Below, one piece after another: positions 18,711 through 27,932 of a stretch of 60,459 bases of DNA. The notes below the pieces were generated by a model. It searched no databases. It was not told the DNA's origin and saw only the letters and a program-made list of their open reading frames with translations. This DNA is from Paracoccaceae bacterium. Its GTDB lineage: Bacteria; Pseudomonadota; Alphaproteobacteria; Rhodobacterales; Rhodobacteraceae. How positions within the stretch are numbered: the first letter of the stretch is position 1; every line of letters begins with the position of its first letter. Made by a program: the position numbers and the translations under genes. The stretch covers positions 1-60,459 of the forward strand of contig JAOTXT010000023.1 in NCBI GenBank assembly GCA_029862205.1, written 5' to 3'.

Positions 18711-19052
18711 GGCGGGAGATGATTTATCCGGATGTCCGCGTTGATAACGGCAAGTCCGACGATAGCGCGAAGCGCCGCGCGCATCTGATCTTCGGTGTTC
18801 TATGACATTTTGGAAGTCGGCGAGAGCAACGCGTAAGGTTGTTGTTTGACCCAAAGCTGCCACTTGAATTGACCGAGATCATGGTTCGACGCTTGTGGCG
18901 ATCGTAAGATGAAATTTAAGTTGTTTGCGAAGCGGTCATAGCCTTAAGGCTCAGCGACCGGGACTCGGTCGCCAACATTTCAGCGAGAGTGACGTTCGTG
19001 TGGCGCATTGCTAACGCGCCGGAGGTGTTCTGTGTTTGCAGGAGTTTAGACC
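18711..19052. other. Intergenic region upstream of the RTX gene
   Basis: No convincing gene was found in these ~340 bp. A perfect palindrome GCCTTAAGGC lies at 18941-18950. It is followed by a 7-bp stem GCGACCG / CGGTCGC at 18954-18972, either of which could be an operator or terminator. A clean ribosome site (CAGGAG) sits just before the ATG at 19053. The region is visibly more AT-rich than the neighbouring genes. Confidence 0.5.
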
Positions 19053-20468
19053 ATGGCCCAACCGATTTCAGGAACCAATGGCAACGATACTCTCGTCGGC
19101 ACGTTCGTCGACGATCTCATCAAGGGCCGCGACGGAAACGACGATCTCTTCGGAGAGCCGGACGTCGTATTAATCGGCCAGGAAATGCTGGCGGGCAATG
19201 ACAGGATCAATGGAGACAAAGGTAACGACGACCTGGTCGGGGACTCCGAGTCCGTGAGTCTGAGCTCAATCGGGCGCCCGGACGATCCGCCTTTCTTCGA
19301 GGCGTCTTACACCGGTGGCGATGACCGTTTGTCCGGCGGAGACGGTGACGATTATCTGGTTGGGGACGTCGTCGGTATAAGTGTTTTTGGTTTCGATCAT
19401 TTCGAAGGGGGTGACGATACCCTGTCCGGTGGCGCCGGCGCGGATCTCTTGATCGGCGATGTGGAGGCCGTCTTTCTCGGTGACGAAGAATTCGGCGACG
19501 GCGAGCCGCGAGACGACATTCTTGACTTCTCTGGAGGAGACGATTCTCTGAGCGGTGGCAATGGCAACGACGAGATTTTTGGCGATGTTCGCATCGTCAC
19601 CCTCTTCCGCGGTTACCCAGAAAAGCGCGTTCTCGGCAACGATGTTCTGAGAGGTGGTGGCGGTGACGACCTTCTTTCTGGAGATATCGAGCAAACAATA
19701 ATTGGTGACGAATCAGGGAGTCTGACGACCGGCGCTGATAGTCTTTTTGGGGGTATCGGCGACGACCGACTCTACGGCGATGGCATCGATCTAAACGTAG
19801 GCGAGGATGGCATCTTCATTCTGGGCGGTGACGATCTGAGAGGCGGCGCAGGGAACGACGAGCTTTATGGGGATGGAGCCGCGCTTGATGTGCTCCACGG
19901 GGTTCTTACTGCTGGAGATGACCGTTTATCGGGCGGCGGCGGGGATGACCTGATCTTTGGCGACGGTGAGACGAATGTGGCGGACGACTTAGGCACGATC
20001 TTGTTCGGGAACGACAGTCTTTTCGGTGGTTCAGGGAATGACTTTCTCTTCGGTGATGGAGCGTCTGTCGAGGGAAAGGAAATAAACTCTTCAATATCGG
20101 CTGGCAATGACACGATAAATGGTGGGTCCGGAGACGATTTCATCGTCGGTGATTTCCAGATGGTTTCGCTCGTTCCGACGACGACCGCGACCGGCGGCAA
20201 CGATATGCTCACCGGCGGCGCCGGGAACGACACGCTCTTCTTCCTCGAAGGCTCGGCGGAGGATGTCATCACTGACTTCCGGGCAGGCGCCGGCAGCGAC
20301 GACGTGCTCGACGTGACCGACTACGGGATTGATGGCAGCAATTTCGAAACGGTTCTGGGCGAGGATGCGGATGGCAACGCGGTCCTAACCTTCAACGCGG
20401 ACGACAGCATCACGCTGCTGGGCGTCGACGCGGACGATTTGCATGCCGATGATTTCGTGACGATCTAA
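19053..20468 (+). CDS. RTX-type Ca2+-binding repeat protein with interrupted repeats
   Basis: A 471-residue acidic protein starting MAQPISGTNGNDTLVGT. About ten units occur, each with two consecutive RTX nonapeptide-like motifs (for example GGDDRLSGGDGDDYLVGD) followed by 15-30 non-repeat residues before the next unit. The C terminus (GNDTLFFLEGS, then DVITDFRAG and DDLHADDFVTI) resembles the end of type I-secreted RTX proteins. No signal peptide and no catalytic domain is seen, and no type I secretion genes are nearby. It is probably a secreted Ca2+-binding surface or extracellular protein; its role is unknown. Confidence 0.85.
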   Translation: MAQPISGTNGNDTLVGTFVDDLIKGRDGNDDLFGEPDVVLIGQEMLAGNDRINGDKGNDDLVGDSESVSLSSIGRPDDPPFFEASYTGGDDRLSGGDGDDYLVGDVVGISVFGFDHFEGGDDTLSGGAGADLLIGDVEAVFLGDEEFGDGEPRDDILDFSGGDDSLSGGNGNDEIFGDVRIVTLFRGYPEKRVLGNDVLRGGGGDDLLSGDIEQTIIGDESGSLTTGADSLFGGIGDDRLYGDGIDLNVGEDGIFILGGDDLRGGAGNDELYGDGAALDVLHGVLTAGDDRLSGGGGDDLIFGDGETNVADDLGTILFGNDSLFGGSGNDFLFGDGASVEGKEINSSISAGNDTINGGSGDDFIVGDFQMVSLVPTTTATGGNDMLTGGAGNDTLFFLEGSAEDVITDFRAGAGSDDVLDVTDYGIDGSNFETVLGEDADGNAVLTFNADDSITLLGVDADDLHADDFVTI

Positions 20469-20498
20469 CGGTTCGGTCCCACGACGGCTTTGGCAGGC

Positions 20499-20981
20499 TT
20501 AGGCGTCGTGATTGGGCGCCCGGCCAGCCTTCGCGCCCCAGGGCTCGCCAATATCCGCGAGCATCAGGTCCAGGCATTCCACCTCGACCGAGAACGCGCT
20601 GCCGCCGGCCAGCGTCAGCGTCACGACGCCGCCCGCATCCGTGCCGGGGGTGAAACTCAGGGCCAACAGGTCGTAGACCCGCGTCTTGTCCGACTGATCG
20701 ATGCCCCGCGCGCGCACTTTCAGGACGCTGTCGATCGACAGGGCGCTGCGCACTCGCTCGGCCGGAGCCTGACCGTCCGGCGCTCCGGCATGGGCTTCCC
20801 ACCGGAACCGGTTCATCGCCAGGATCAGCCGCCGCTGCTTCGGCAGCCACGAGATGTCGCCCGCCTTGCCGACCGCGTCCTGGACCAGGCTGGAGATCAC
20901 CTCCAGGTCCTCGGCGCTCTCGGCTTTCAGCCTGAGTGGGCGTTCGTCGCCTGCCTCCTCGAACCGCGCATCCCGGCTCAC
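20499..20981 (-). CDS. DUF2948 family protein
   Basis: A 160-residue protein of unknown function found beside murA in many alphaproteobacteria. The characteristic stretch is SAEDLEVISSLVQDAVGKAG, then ISWLPKQRRLILAMNRFRWE. The start is GTG at 20981 with a strong ribosome site (AGGGGG), 2 bp after the murA stop, so it is surely co-transcribed with murA. No membrane segment or known catalytic motif is visible. Confidence 0.85.
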   Translation of the reverse strand: MSRDARFEEAGDERPLRLKAESAEDLEVISSLVQDAVGKAGDISWLPKQRRLILAMNRFRWEAHAGAPDGQAPAERVRSALSIDSVLKVRARGIDQSDKTRVYDLLALSFTPGTDAGGVVTLTLAGGSAFSVEVECLDLMLADIGEPWGAKAGRAPNHDA

Positions 20982-20983
20982 GC

Positions 20984-22252
20984 TCAGTCCCCCTTGATCC
21001 TTTCGATCTTGGCGCCGCAGGCGCTCAACTTTTCTTCGACCCGCTCGTAGCCGCGATCCAGATGATAGACCCGGCTGAGCACGGTTTCACCCTCGGCCGC
21101 CAAGCCAGCCAGGATTAAGCTGACCGAAGCGCGTAGGTCGGTGGCCATGACCGGCGCGCCGCGTAAAGCTTCGACCCCGTGAATATGTGCCGCGCCGCCA
21201 TGGACCTCGATCTCGGCGCCCATGCGGGCGAGTTCGGGCACGTGCATGAAGCGGTTCTCGAAAATATGCTCTTCAATGACGCTCTCCCCCGTGGCCAGCG
21301 TCAACAGCGCCATCATCTGCGCCTGCAGATCGGTGGGGAAGCCCGGAAAGGGCTCGGTCGTCACGCGCAGTGGCCGGATCACGCCGTTGCGGCGGCGCAC
21401 ATGCAGCCCGCCCGGCACGTCCTCGACCGCGATGTCGGATTGCTCCAGCTTTTCGATCAGCGCGCCGACTAGGTCGCGGCTGCCGCCCTTCAGCGTCACC
21501 GCGCCGCCGGTGATTGCGGGCGCCAGCATATAGGTGCCCAGCTCCACCCGGTCCGAAAGCACCCGGTGGGTGCAGCCGCGCAGCACCTCGACCCCCTCGA
21601 TGGTGATCTCCGAGGTGCCGGCCCCGTCGATCTGCGCGCCCATGGCACTCAGGCAGCCAGCCAGATCCCCGATCTCGGGCTCGCGCGCGGCGTTCTTCAG
21701 CACCGTCGTGCCCTTGGCGAGGCTCGCCGCCATCAGCAGGTTCTCGGTGGCGCCGACCGAGACGAACGGAAACTCGAAGACCGCGCCGTTCAACCCATTG
21801 GGCGCGCGCGCGTCCACATAGCCGTCCTCCAGGCTCAGTTCGGCCCCCAGCGCCTCGAGCCCCTTCAAGTGCAGATCAACCGGCCGCGCGCCGATCGCGC
21901 AGCCGCCAGGCAGCGAGACCCGGGCCTGGCCCTCGCGCGCCAACATCGGCCCCAGAACCAGGATCGAGGCGCGCATCTTGCGCACGATGTCGTAATGCGC
22001 CGTGTGGTTGTTGATGCCGCCGGTGTTGAGCGCGATCACCCGGCCATCCGACAGGCTCGCCACCTCGCAACCCAGCGAGGCCAAAAGCTCGGTCATGGTC
22101 TGGATATCCGCCAGCCTGGGCGCGTTGGTCAGCGTCAGCGGCTGATCGGTCAGCAGCGCCGCCGGCATCAGCGTCAGGCAGGCGTTCTTGGCGCCTGAAA
22201 TCTCAATAGTGCCTTCCAGCGGTTTGCCGCCGGTCACCGCGATCTTGTCCAT
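20984..22252 (-). CDS. murA: UDP-N-acetylglucosamine 1-carboxyvinyltransferase
   Basis: A 422-residue cytoplasmic enzyme for the first committed step of peptidoglycan synthesis, transferring enolpyruvate from PEP to UDP-GlcNAc. It starts [20 protein letters not shown] and has the conserved ISGAKNACL. The active-site loop [15 protein letters not shown] carries the cysteine that binds PEP and fosfomycin. [18 protein letters not shown] near residue 305 is also characteristic. First gene of the murA-DUF2948 operon. Confidence 0.97.
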   Translation of the reverse strand: MDKIAVTGGKPLEGTIEISGAKNACLTLMPAALLTDQPLTLTNAPRLADIQTMTELLASLGCEVASLSDGRVIALNTGGINNHTAHYDIVRKMRASILVLGPMLAREGQARVSLPGGCAIGARPVDLHLKGLEALGAELSLEDGYVDARAPNGLNGAVFEFPFVSVGATENLLMAASLAKGTTVLKNAAREPEIGDLAGCLSAMGAQIDGAGTSEITIEGVEVLRGCTHRVLSDRVELGTYMLAPAITGGAVTLKGGSRDLVGALIEKLEQSDIAVEDVPGGLHVRRRNGVIRPLRVTTEPFPGFPTDLQAQMMALLTLATGESVIEEHIFENRFMHVPELARMGAEIEVHGGAAHIHGVEALRGAPVMATDLRASVSLILAGLAAEGETVLSRVYHLDRGYERVEEKLSACGAKIERIKGD

Positions 22253-22276
22253 CTGTCCTGCTCGTTTCCGTGATTT

Positions 22277-22483
22277 TTATTCTTCGGTCCGGCTATCGCC
22301 GCCGGTTGTGGTGTCCTCGGGGCGGTTATCGGCAGTTTTCGTGCAGACCTCCGCCGTTGGCCCGTCCGCAATGCCGGACCCGCCCCGGCGCGCCCGGCTT
22401 TGCGCCTTACGTTTGCGCAAGTTCGCGCGCAGGGCCTCGGCCAGGCGCTCGGCCTTGTCGGATTTCTGACCCCCGTTTGCCAT
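22277..22483 (-). CDS. Small basic conserved hypothetical protein upstream of murA
   Basis: A 68-residue protein beginning MANGGQKSDKAERLAEALR, with an Arg/Lys-rich segment (ANLRKRKAQSRARRGG) and an acidic Thr-rich tail. Short proteins with the LRANLRKRKAQ-type motif occur just before murA in related bacteria; the function is unknown. An alternative start four codons upstream (MSAV) cannot be excluded. It is 24 bp from the murA start. Confidence 0.6.
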   Translation of the reverse strand: MANGGQKSDKAERLAEALRANLRKRKAQSRARRGGSGIADGPTAEVCTKTADNRPEDTTTGGDSRTEE

Positions 22484-22624
22484 GACCGCACTCATGTAAA
22501 GGGCCGGGCGGCCCAGGTCCAGATTGCGATTGCACATTGCGCTTGCATTCGGGCGCCGATCCAGTATCACTCGGCCCGCGCCGCCAGGCGAGCCCGCCAG
22601 AGGCCCGCCATGACGCGCGCCGGC

Positions 22625-22700
<76 letters not shown>

Positions 22701-23010
22701 ATTTTTCAAACACTTATCTGACAGTCGTGGAGTGTGAAAGCCGTCCCGGGTTCCACTGGGGTTCCACGAAACCACTCATCGCATCCATCCGAGCGCTAGG
22801 TCTTGGACGACGGCGTGTTCCTGGAATGCTGTGTAGTGTGCCAAGTTTCTTGGAGCAAATCTGGAGCGCGGGTCCCCGCTCGATTTCCGGGCCGCCCTCA
22901 CCCCACCCACCCCCGGGGCACCACCCTTGCGTGGGCGAGGCTCATTCGGGCTATGCATACTAATCCACGCAGACACCTGGCCGTGCCCACGAAAGCACTC
23001 CGCCTTGCCA

Positions 23011-23026
23011 TGTGAAAACTGTCACA
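23011..23026. promoter_or_regulatory. CRP-type operator in the left arm of the element
   Basis: TGTGAAAACTGTCACA fits TGTGA-N6-TCACA. It shares 12 bases (CTGTCACAGACG) and the downstream spacing with the site at 13553. A -10-like TAATCT lies at 23049-23054, placing the operator near -41 relative to a predicted start. The first gene downstream is the 22-residue peptide ORF at 23107. Confidence 0.45.
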
Positions 23027-23106
23027 GACGAGGTTTGCTTCCTGCGCCTAATCTCACCCAATCACGCGCCACTTGCCCATCGCGGGCAGAACCAGATGAG
23101 GGCGAC

Positions 23107-23175
23107 ATGACATATTTGCTGTATCCCTTCGCGATCTTGTTCATGATGTTCGGCGGCTTGCTCGCTGCGGCCTAG
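23107..23175 (+). CDS. Small hydrophobic peptide (22 residues)
   Basis: The ORF begins MTYLLYPFAILF and is almost wholly hydrophobic, with a GG near residue 16 and an Ala-rich end, so it could span the membrane once. GATGAGGGCGAC directly before the ATG is a good ribosome site, and a CRP-type operator with a promoter-like sequence lies 80 bp upstream. No family was recognised. Its stop codon overlaps the stop of the convergent 50-residue ORF. Too short to be certain without expression or conservation data. Confidence 0.4.
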   Translation: MTYLLYPFAILFMMFGGLLAAA

Positions 23176-23324
23176 TCGGTCTTCGCAAGAGCCACGTTGA
23201 TCCACTCAATCGCGGCCTCGATCTCGCGCTTGTTTCCAGTGCGGTGGGCATGCTCCGGGATTTCACGCACATCCATCAGAACGTGTTCAAGCGACGGAAT
23301 CGGGGGTGGTGGTGATGCGGTCAT
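23172..23324 (-). CDS. Small hypothetical protein (50 residues)
   Basis: The ORF begins MTASPPPPIPSLEHVLMDVR and continues IPEHAHRTGNKREIEAAIEW to an Ala-Lys-Thr-Asp end. The composition is protein-like: a proline-rich start followed by an amphipathic acidic helix. No strong ribosome site was seen before the ATG, and an internal Met17 could be the start instead. It ends on a CTAG shared with the convergent peptide gene. The function is unknown. Confidence 0.45.
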   Translation of the reverse strand: MTASPPPPIPSLEHVLMDVREIPEHAHRTGNKREIEAAIEWINVALAKTD

Positions 23325-24158
23325 GGTCGCAGGCTAGGTCGTTGATGAACCTGGTTCCAGACCATATCGATCAGGCCAGCAAACGTCTGTTTCTGACCTG
23401 GTGCAGGCATTCGCTTTGGAAATCTCCGACGGCAACTCAGCGGGACAAACCTGCCATTCGAGCTAGAATTCCAACGTCCGGTTTGATCCCGATTGCTGCC
23501 GTAGGGGCTATGTCGATCTCATGCCATGAGTTGCCGTTGACGTATTCCCGTGCGAAGGCAGGAGCGTGGAGATTGCGGATCTAGATCGATCGGCGTGTAA
23601 CGCGCAGGTTTGACCCGACCGCAACGGGGACAAAGCTTTTCTCTAACCCATCTACGAGCATCCGTGCTGGCATGCGAAGCACCGTGGAAGCACACGAAAG
23701 AGAGATAGAATTGATCCTGGGATTCCCGATCCGCTCTGGCGACAGATGAATGCCAGTCTCTAGATGCATCCATTGGCTATCAAGAAATAATCGATCACGG
23801 TATAACTCGTGATCAAGTTTCAATCGAATAGACCGAAAAATGCAATAATAGAACTTCCCTTGAGCAAACGATTTTGATCAAAAATTCCTGGCCCTTCATT
23901 TGCGAAATGACCAAGCGAATCAGAGCCAACGCTGCGCATCTTCTGGGTTGATCTACAACAAGACGATTGAAAACAACTGGTAATTGATGTAGATCAAGGC
24001 GCTCGTTGCGAGTTTATTTAGGCAGATTTGCATCCTATCGATGACAATGCCCAATGACGGGCCAGTTCTCGCGGTAGTTGCTTTGCCCTGGTTCGGACAA
24101 GCACCGAACCCGGTGCTCTTGCAGCACTTGGAGGAACGCTGCTCGGAAACGGAACGAA
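23325..24158. other. Left-arm region of the element, AT-rich, with a possible degraded gene
   Basis: No intact gene is supported. On the minus strand between about 23437 and 23773, two overlapping frames both look protein-like: CPRCGRVKPARYTPIDLDP in one, then FAREYVNGNSWHEIDIAP and AIGIKPDVGILARM in another. This suggests a decayed gene with a frameshift near 23575. The last ~150 bp before ppk1 are AT-rich and contain an FNR/FixK-type box. Confidence 0.35.
23984..23997. promoter_or_regulatory. FNR/FixK-type box upstream of ppk1
   Basis: TTGATGTAGATCAA is a perfect TTGAT-N4-ATCAA palindrome, the consensus for FNR/FixK/Anr regulators. A -10-like TATTTA lies at 24015-24020, consistent with activation from near -37 to -41. 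The first gene downstream is ppk1. Confidence 0.6.
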
Positions 24159-27100
24159 GTGAAAAACAACGAGACTCCGCCGATAAGGAAAATGAGCGCG
24201 GCTGAAGTCGAGGAGAATCTCCTTCCGCCCAACGCGCTTCGGACCAAGACCGGGGCTGATCGGGCGTCCGCGGCGGCCGCGAAGTCCAGGGTGAAGGCCA
24301 CCAGGGCCGCCAACCGAACGGCCAACGCGGCGAAATCGGTTGCCGAGGCGAAAGCGGCAACGAAAGCAACACTTGCCGAGGCCGAACGCGGTAATCCGCG
24401 ATCGGCTCTCAGTCGGGCTGCCGCGACGGCCGACAAGGAAGCGAAGCTGGCGAAGAAAGCCGCGGCGGCGGCGGAACAGATGGCGGCGCGCGCGGCGCAG
24501 CAGGCATCTGAATGTGCGCTGGCGGCAACTGAGGCGCGTGAAACTGAAGCAGTCGCGATCAAGGCGGCGGCCAAGGCCAAAGGCGCCGAGATCGAAGCGG
24601 TGCAAGTCGAGCGTGCTCCCGAAAGCTCGGCGCAGGCGATCAAGACGGCCAGGCGTCGGTCCGATCGGCTCGGCGCGAAGGCGAAGGGAAGTGAGGCCAC
24701 CGCTGAAGCGGCAGCAAAGAACGTCACTGCCTTGGCCAGCAAGATCAGGGCCGAGGCAAGCGCGGCGGCGGAAAAGGTCGAGGAAGCTGCCCGTGCGGTG
24801 AAACGGACCGAGCTGGCGGCGAGAAAGGCGGTGACGCTGGTCCAACGCAAGAGCGGGCAGACCGAAGAGACGCTTAGCAACGCCAAGACCAAGGCTGGCG
24901 TCGCGCGCAAGATCACCCGCGCTGCTGTCGACGATACGCGTGCCTCGGCGAAAGCGGCCGAAAAGCTCGAGATCGCGGCATCCGCTGCGTCTGCCGCGGC
25001 CGCATCGAAGGCCGAGGCCGAGCGTGCCGCCGAACAAGCTCGAGAGGCGGCCGAGGAAGCGGCTCGTGCCGAGGCTGAAACCGGCAAGGACCTGAAGGCG
25101 CCGGAACTTTACCTGAACCGCGAGCTTACCTGGCTGAAGTTCAACGAGCGCGTTCTACATGAGGCTGAGGATGAGCGGGTGCCGCTCCTGGAGCGGGTCA
25201 AATTCCTCGCTATCGTCGGCGGCAACCTTGACGAATTCTTCATGAAGCGCATCGGCGGCCTTAAACAGCAGCTCGGTGCAGGCGTCCATGAGCTCACTGT
25301 CGACGGCCGCACCCCGCACCAGCAGATTCGTGACTCCGTGGCGCTGATCCGGCGGTTGCAAGAGAAAATGCGGGACATCTATCTGGAGCTTCGGGATCAG
25401 CTTCGGGCGCACGACATCATCATCTCCGACTACGCCGAACTTCTGGCGGAGGAGCAGGCCGGCGTGCGAGCATACTATCTGCAGAATATCTTTCCGCTTG
25501 TCACGCCGCTGGCGATGGATCCGGCGCATCCCTTCCCGCACATATCCAACCTGTCGCTCAACCTGCTTGTGACGTTGCGAATGTCCGGAGAGTCGACGCC
25601 AATCCTGGCGCGGGTCAAGGTTCCGACCGGAAATACCGTGTCGCGGTTTATCCGCGTTGGCGCCTCAAACAAATTCGCCCTGCTCGAGGACGTGATGGCG
25701 AACAACCTCGACGTGCTCTTTCCCGAAGTCGAGGTGATGAGCTGCGAAGTGTTCCGGATCACGCGCAATGCGAACACCGAACGTGAGGAAGAGGCCGCCG
25801 ACGACCTGCTGGAATTGATCGAGACCGAGGTGCGCGACCGGAAGTTCGCGCCAATCGTCCGTCTCGAGACCAGCGCCGGCATCGATCCGATGCATCGGGG
25901 CATGTTGGCGGCGGAGTTGGGCCTCAACGAGGACGAGGACGTCTTCGAGAGCGATGTCCTGCTGGGCATGCGGGATCTGTTCGAGATTGCGTCGATCAAT
26001 GTCCCTGCCCTGCATAATCCGGATCATCACCCCATCGACAATGTCGAGCTCGACGGCGAGCAAAACATCTTCCACGCCATCCGCAACAAGGGACCGATCT
26101 TCCTGAACCACCCATACGAATCGTTCAACACATCGGTTGTTCGCTTTGTCCGCGAGGCATGCCAAGACCCAAAAGTTATGGCGATCAAAATGACGCTCTA
26201 CCGGACAACGGAGGGCACCGGGATCATTGACTACTTGATCGAGGCGGCGCGCAACGGCAAGCAGGTCGCGGTCGCGGTCGAGCTCAAGGCGCGCTTCGAC
26301 GAGGCGGCGAACATCAACTGGGCGGCGCGCCTCGAAGAGGCCGGGATTCACGTGACCTACGGGGTCGTGGGCCTCAAGACCCACTCGAAGGTCATCCTGG
26401 TCATCCGGCGGGATTTCAGTGGCCTGCGCCGCTATGCACATATTGGCACCGGCAACTACCACGCGGGAACTGCCCGCCTCTACGCGGATTGTGGACTGTT
26501 GACCTGCAACGAAGAGATCGGTGCCGATCTGGTCGAGTTCTTCAACTTCCTGACCTCCGGATGCCAGCCGCGGCGGCGCTATACCAAGATCCTGGTTTCG
26601 CCGCGTAATATGAAGGAACAGCTCCTCCAAAAGATCGATCGCGAGATCTCGAAGAACTCGACGCGGTCACGCGGGCTGATCCGGCTGAAGACGAACGCAC
26701 TCGAGGATGCGGATATCGTTGAGGCGCTTTACCGAGCGTCGCGCGTGGGCGTGAAGGTCGAACTGATCGTCCGCGATACTTGCCGTCTGCGGCCAGGCAT
26801 TTCCGGGCTTTCCGACAACATCACTGTGATCAGTGTCGTCGGCCGGTTCCTCGAGCACACGCGCATCTACTACTTCCGAAACGGCGGGGACGAGGAGTTC
26901 TACATCGGTTCCGCCGACCTGATGATGCGCAATCTTCACAGCCGGGCCGAGGTGATCGTTCCGGTCGAAGACGAACCGTTGACGGAGGCGCTGCGGGCGT
27001 ATTTGGATGTGCAGGTCGGGGACCGGCGCAACGTCTGGGAAATGCATTCGGACGGCAGCTACACGCAACGCCAGCCTGTTAATGAGAAAACGGAAACTGG

Positions 27101-27203
27101 ATGTCAGCAAGCGATGATATTTGCGGCGGGACTCCGGCATCAGGAGGTCAGAAAGAAAAATCTTCTTCGCCCGCGCGCGATTGCGCGAAGATCGACGGGC
27201 TGA
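24159..27203 (+). CDS. ppk1: Polyphosphate kinase 1 with long Ala/Lys/Glu-rich N-terminal extension
   Basis: About 1014 residues, against ~700 for ordinary PPK1. Residues ~312-1014 are a full PPK1, beginning APELYLNRELTWLKFNERVL. They include GGNLDEFFMKR, the catalytic His742 (KTHSKVILV), IGTGNYHAGTARLYAD and the second His900 (FLEHTRIYYF), then IGSADLMMRNL. The spacing between the two His matches E. coli PPK1. Residues ~15-305 are a low-complexity, helical region of Ala, Lys, Glu and Arg (such as KAAAAAEQMAARAAQQ), like a coiled coil or histone H1-like tail. The start is uncertain: the GTG at 24159 has GGA at proper spacing, while an ATG at 24192 and a TTG at 24078 also fit. Confidence 0.93.
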   Translation: MKNNETPPIRKMSAAEVEENLLPPNALRTKTGADRASAAAAKSRVKATRAANRTANAAKSVAEAKAATKATLAEAERGNPRSALSRAAATADKEAKLAKKAAAAAEQMAARAAQQASECALAATEARETEAVAIKAAAKAKGAEIEAVQVERAPESSAQAIKTARRRSDRLGAKAKGSEATAEAAAKNVTALASKIRAEASAAAEKVEEAARAVKRTELAARKAVTLVQRKSGQTEETLSNAKTKAGVARKITRAAVDDTRASAKAAEKLEIAASAASAAAASKAEAERAAEQAREAAEEAARAEAETGKDLKAPELYLNRELTWLKFNERVLHEAEDERVPLLERVKFLAIVGGNLDEFFMKRIGGLKQQLGAGVHELTVDGRTPHQQIRDSVALIRRLQEKMRDIYLELRDQLRAHDIIISDYAELLAEEQAGVRAYYLQNIFPLVTPLAMDPAHPFPHISNLSLNLLVTLRMSGESTPILARVKVPTGNTVSRFIRVGASNKFALLEDVMANNLDVLFPEVEVMSCEVFRITRNANTEREEEAADDLLELIETEVRDRKFAPIVRLETSAGIDPMHRGMLAAELGLNEDEDVFESDVLLGMRDLFEIASINVPALHNPDHHPIDNVELDGEQNIFHAIRNKGPIFLNHPYESFNTSVVRFVREACQDPKVMAIKMTLYRTTEGTGIIDYLIEAARNGKQVAVAVELKARFDEAANINWAARLEEAGIHVTYGVVGLKTHSKVILVIRRDFSGLRRYAHIGTGNYHAGTARLYADCGLLTCNEEIGADLVEFFNFLTSGCQPRRRYTKILVSPRNMKEQLLQKIDREISKNSTRSRGLIRLKTNALEDADIVEALYRASRVGVKVELIVRDTCRLRPGISGLSDNITVISVVGRFLEHTRIYYFRNGGDEEFYIGSADLMMRNLHSRAEVIVPVEDEPLTEALRAYLDVQVGDRRNVWEMHSDGSYTQRQPVNEKTETGCQQAMIFAAGLRHQEVRKKNLLRPRAIARRSTG

Positions 27204-27302
27204 TCGTCAATCTGCCGGTTCGTTTGCAACGCGACCCCACCGGGGCGGTGTTATCTGGGTCAAAGATTGCCCCGGGCCGTCCCGTTCAAAGCAGGCTGAC
27301 AT

Positions 27303-27932
27303 ATGATTACGGCTGAAGATCTGATCCTGTCGCCGATCGAAGACCTACAGGACATCAACGGACTGCCTTTCCCGAAGGAGCCCAAGTTCCGTAAGTTCCT
27401 GATCACCGGCCCTCCGGGCGCCGGAAAAAGCTCGCTGGTGCAAAGAATGCGCGGCTGGCCATATGAAGGCTTTATCGATCTTTCGGTCAACAGTTGGTGG
27501 AGCATCCAGACGCTGACCTTCCGGCCGCGCGAACTTCATCTCGGCGCTCCGATCAAAGGTTTCGAAGAGGCGTTGACGGTCCTCGACGACGAATGGCTGG
27601 ACAACTGCGACAGCTTGGAAATCGACTACCGGCGGATCAAGATCCCCCCCGAAAAGACATGGTTCTTCGGCACCGACTGGCGCACGCGGTATGTGTTCGA
27701 GTTCCTTCTGCCGCCTGTGGACAGGATTTTCCAGGATCGGATCGAGAGGGCGAAGACGGGCCTGTTTCCGTTCGACCGACGGATCACGGTGGAAATCGTG
27801 AAGCACCAGGTCCAGTTCTATCGCTCGATTGCTTGGTATTTCTGGGTCTCGGGAATGAACGTCTATGTGCGCATCGACCGGGAAGGCACGCCGATGGCGA
27901 TTGTCGACTGCAAGAATCCGCCAAAACTATGA
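27303..27932 (+). CDS. P-loop NTPase of unknown function, coupled to the phosphatase gene
   Basis: A 209-residue protein with a clear Walker A (ITGPPGAGKSSLVQRM, residues 35-50). WEITH-like hydrophobic strands and an acidic VLDDEWLDN segment follow, but no textbook Walker B was found. The C-terminal half is rich in aromatic residues (FYRSIAWYFWVSGMNVYV). It could be a nucleotide-dependent kinase or a switch protein. It lies 99 bp after ppk1, and its TGA overlaps the next ATG (ATGA), implying translational coupling. No family was recognised with confidence, so the substrate is unknown. Confidence 0.75.
   Translation: MITAEDLILSPIEDLQDINGLPFPKEPKFRKFLITGPPGAGKSSLVQRMRGWPYEGFIDLSVNSWWSIQTLTFRPRELHLGAPIKGFEEALTVLDDEWLDNCDSLEIDYRRIKIPPEKTWFFGTDWRTRYVFEFLLPPVDRIFQDRIERAKTGLFPFDRRITVEIVKHQVQFYRSIAWYFWVSGMNVYVRIDREGTPMAIVDCKNPPKL

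Noticed and set aside
24018-25087. Two ~340-codon minus-strand frames opposite the PPK1 N-terminal region
   Set aside because: Products of the GCG/GCC-rich helical coding sequence read backward; composition is Ala/Ser or Gly/Arg/Leu low complexity with no motif. It does raise the point that the extension is low complexity, so proteomic proof of translation matters.
27101-27316. 71-codon + strand ORF bridging ppk1 and the P-loop gene
   Set aside because: It overlaps the end of ppk1 and the start of the next gene, has no good ribosome site, and the ppk1 frame keeps PPK1-like sequence through this region.
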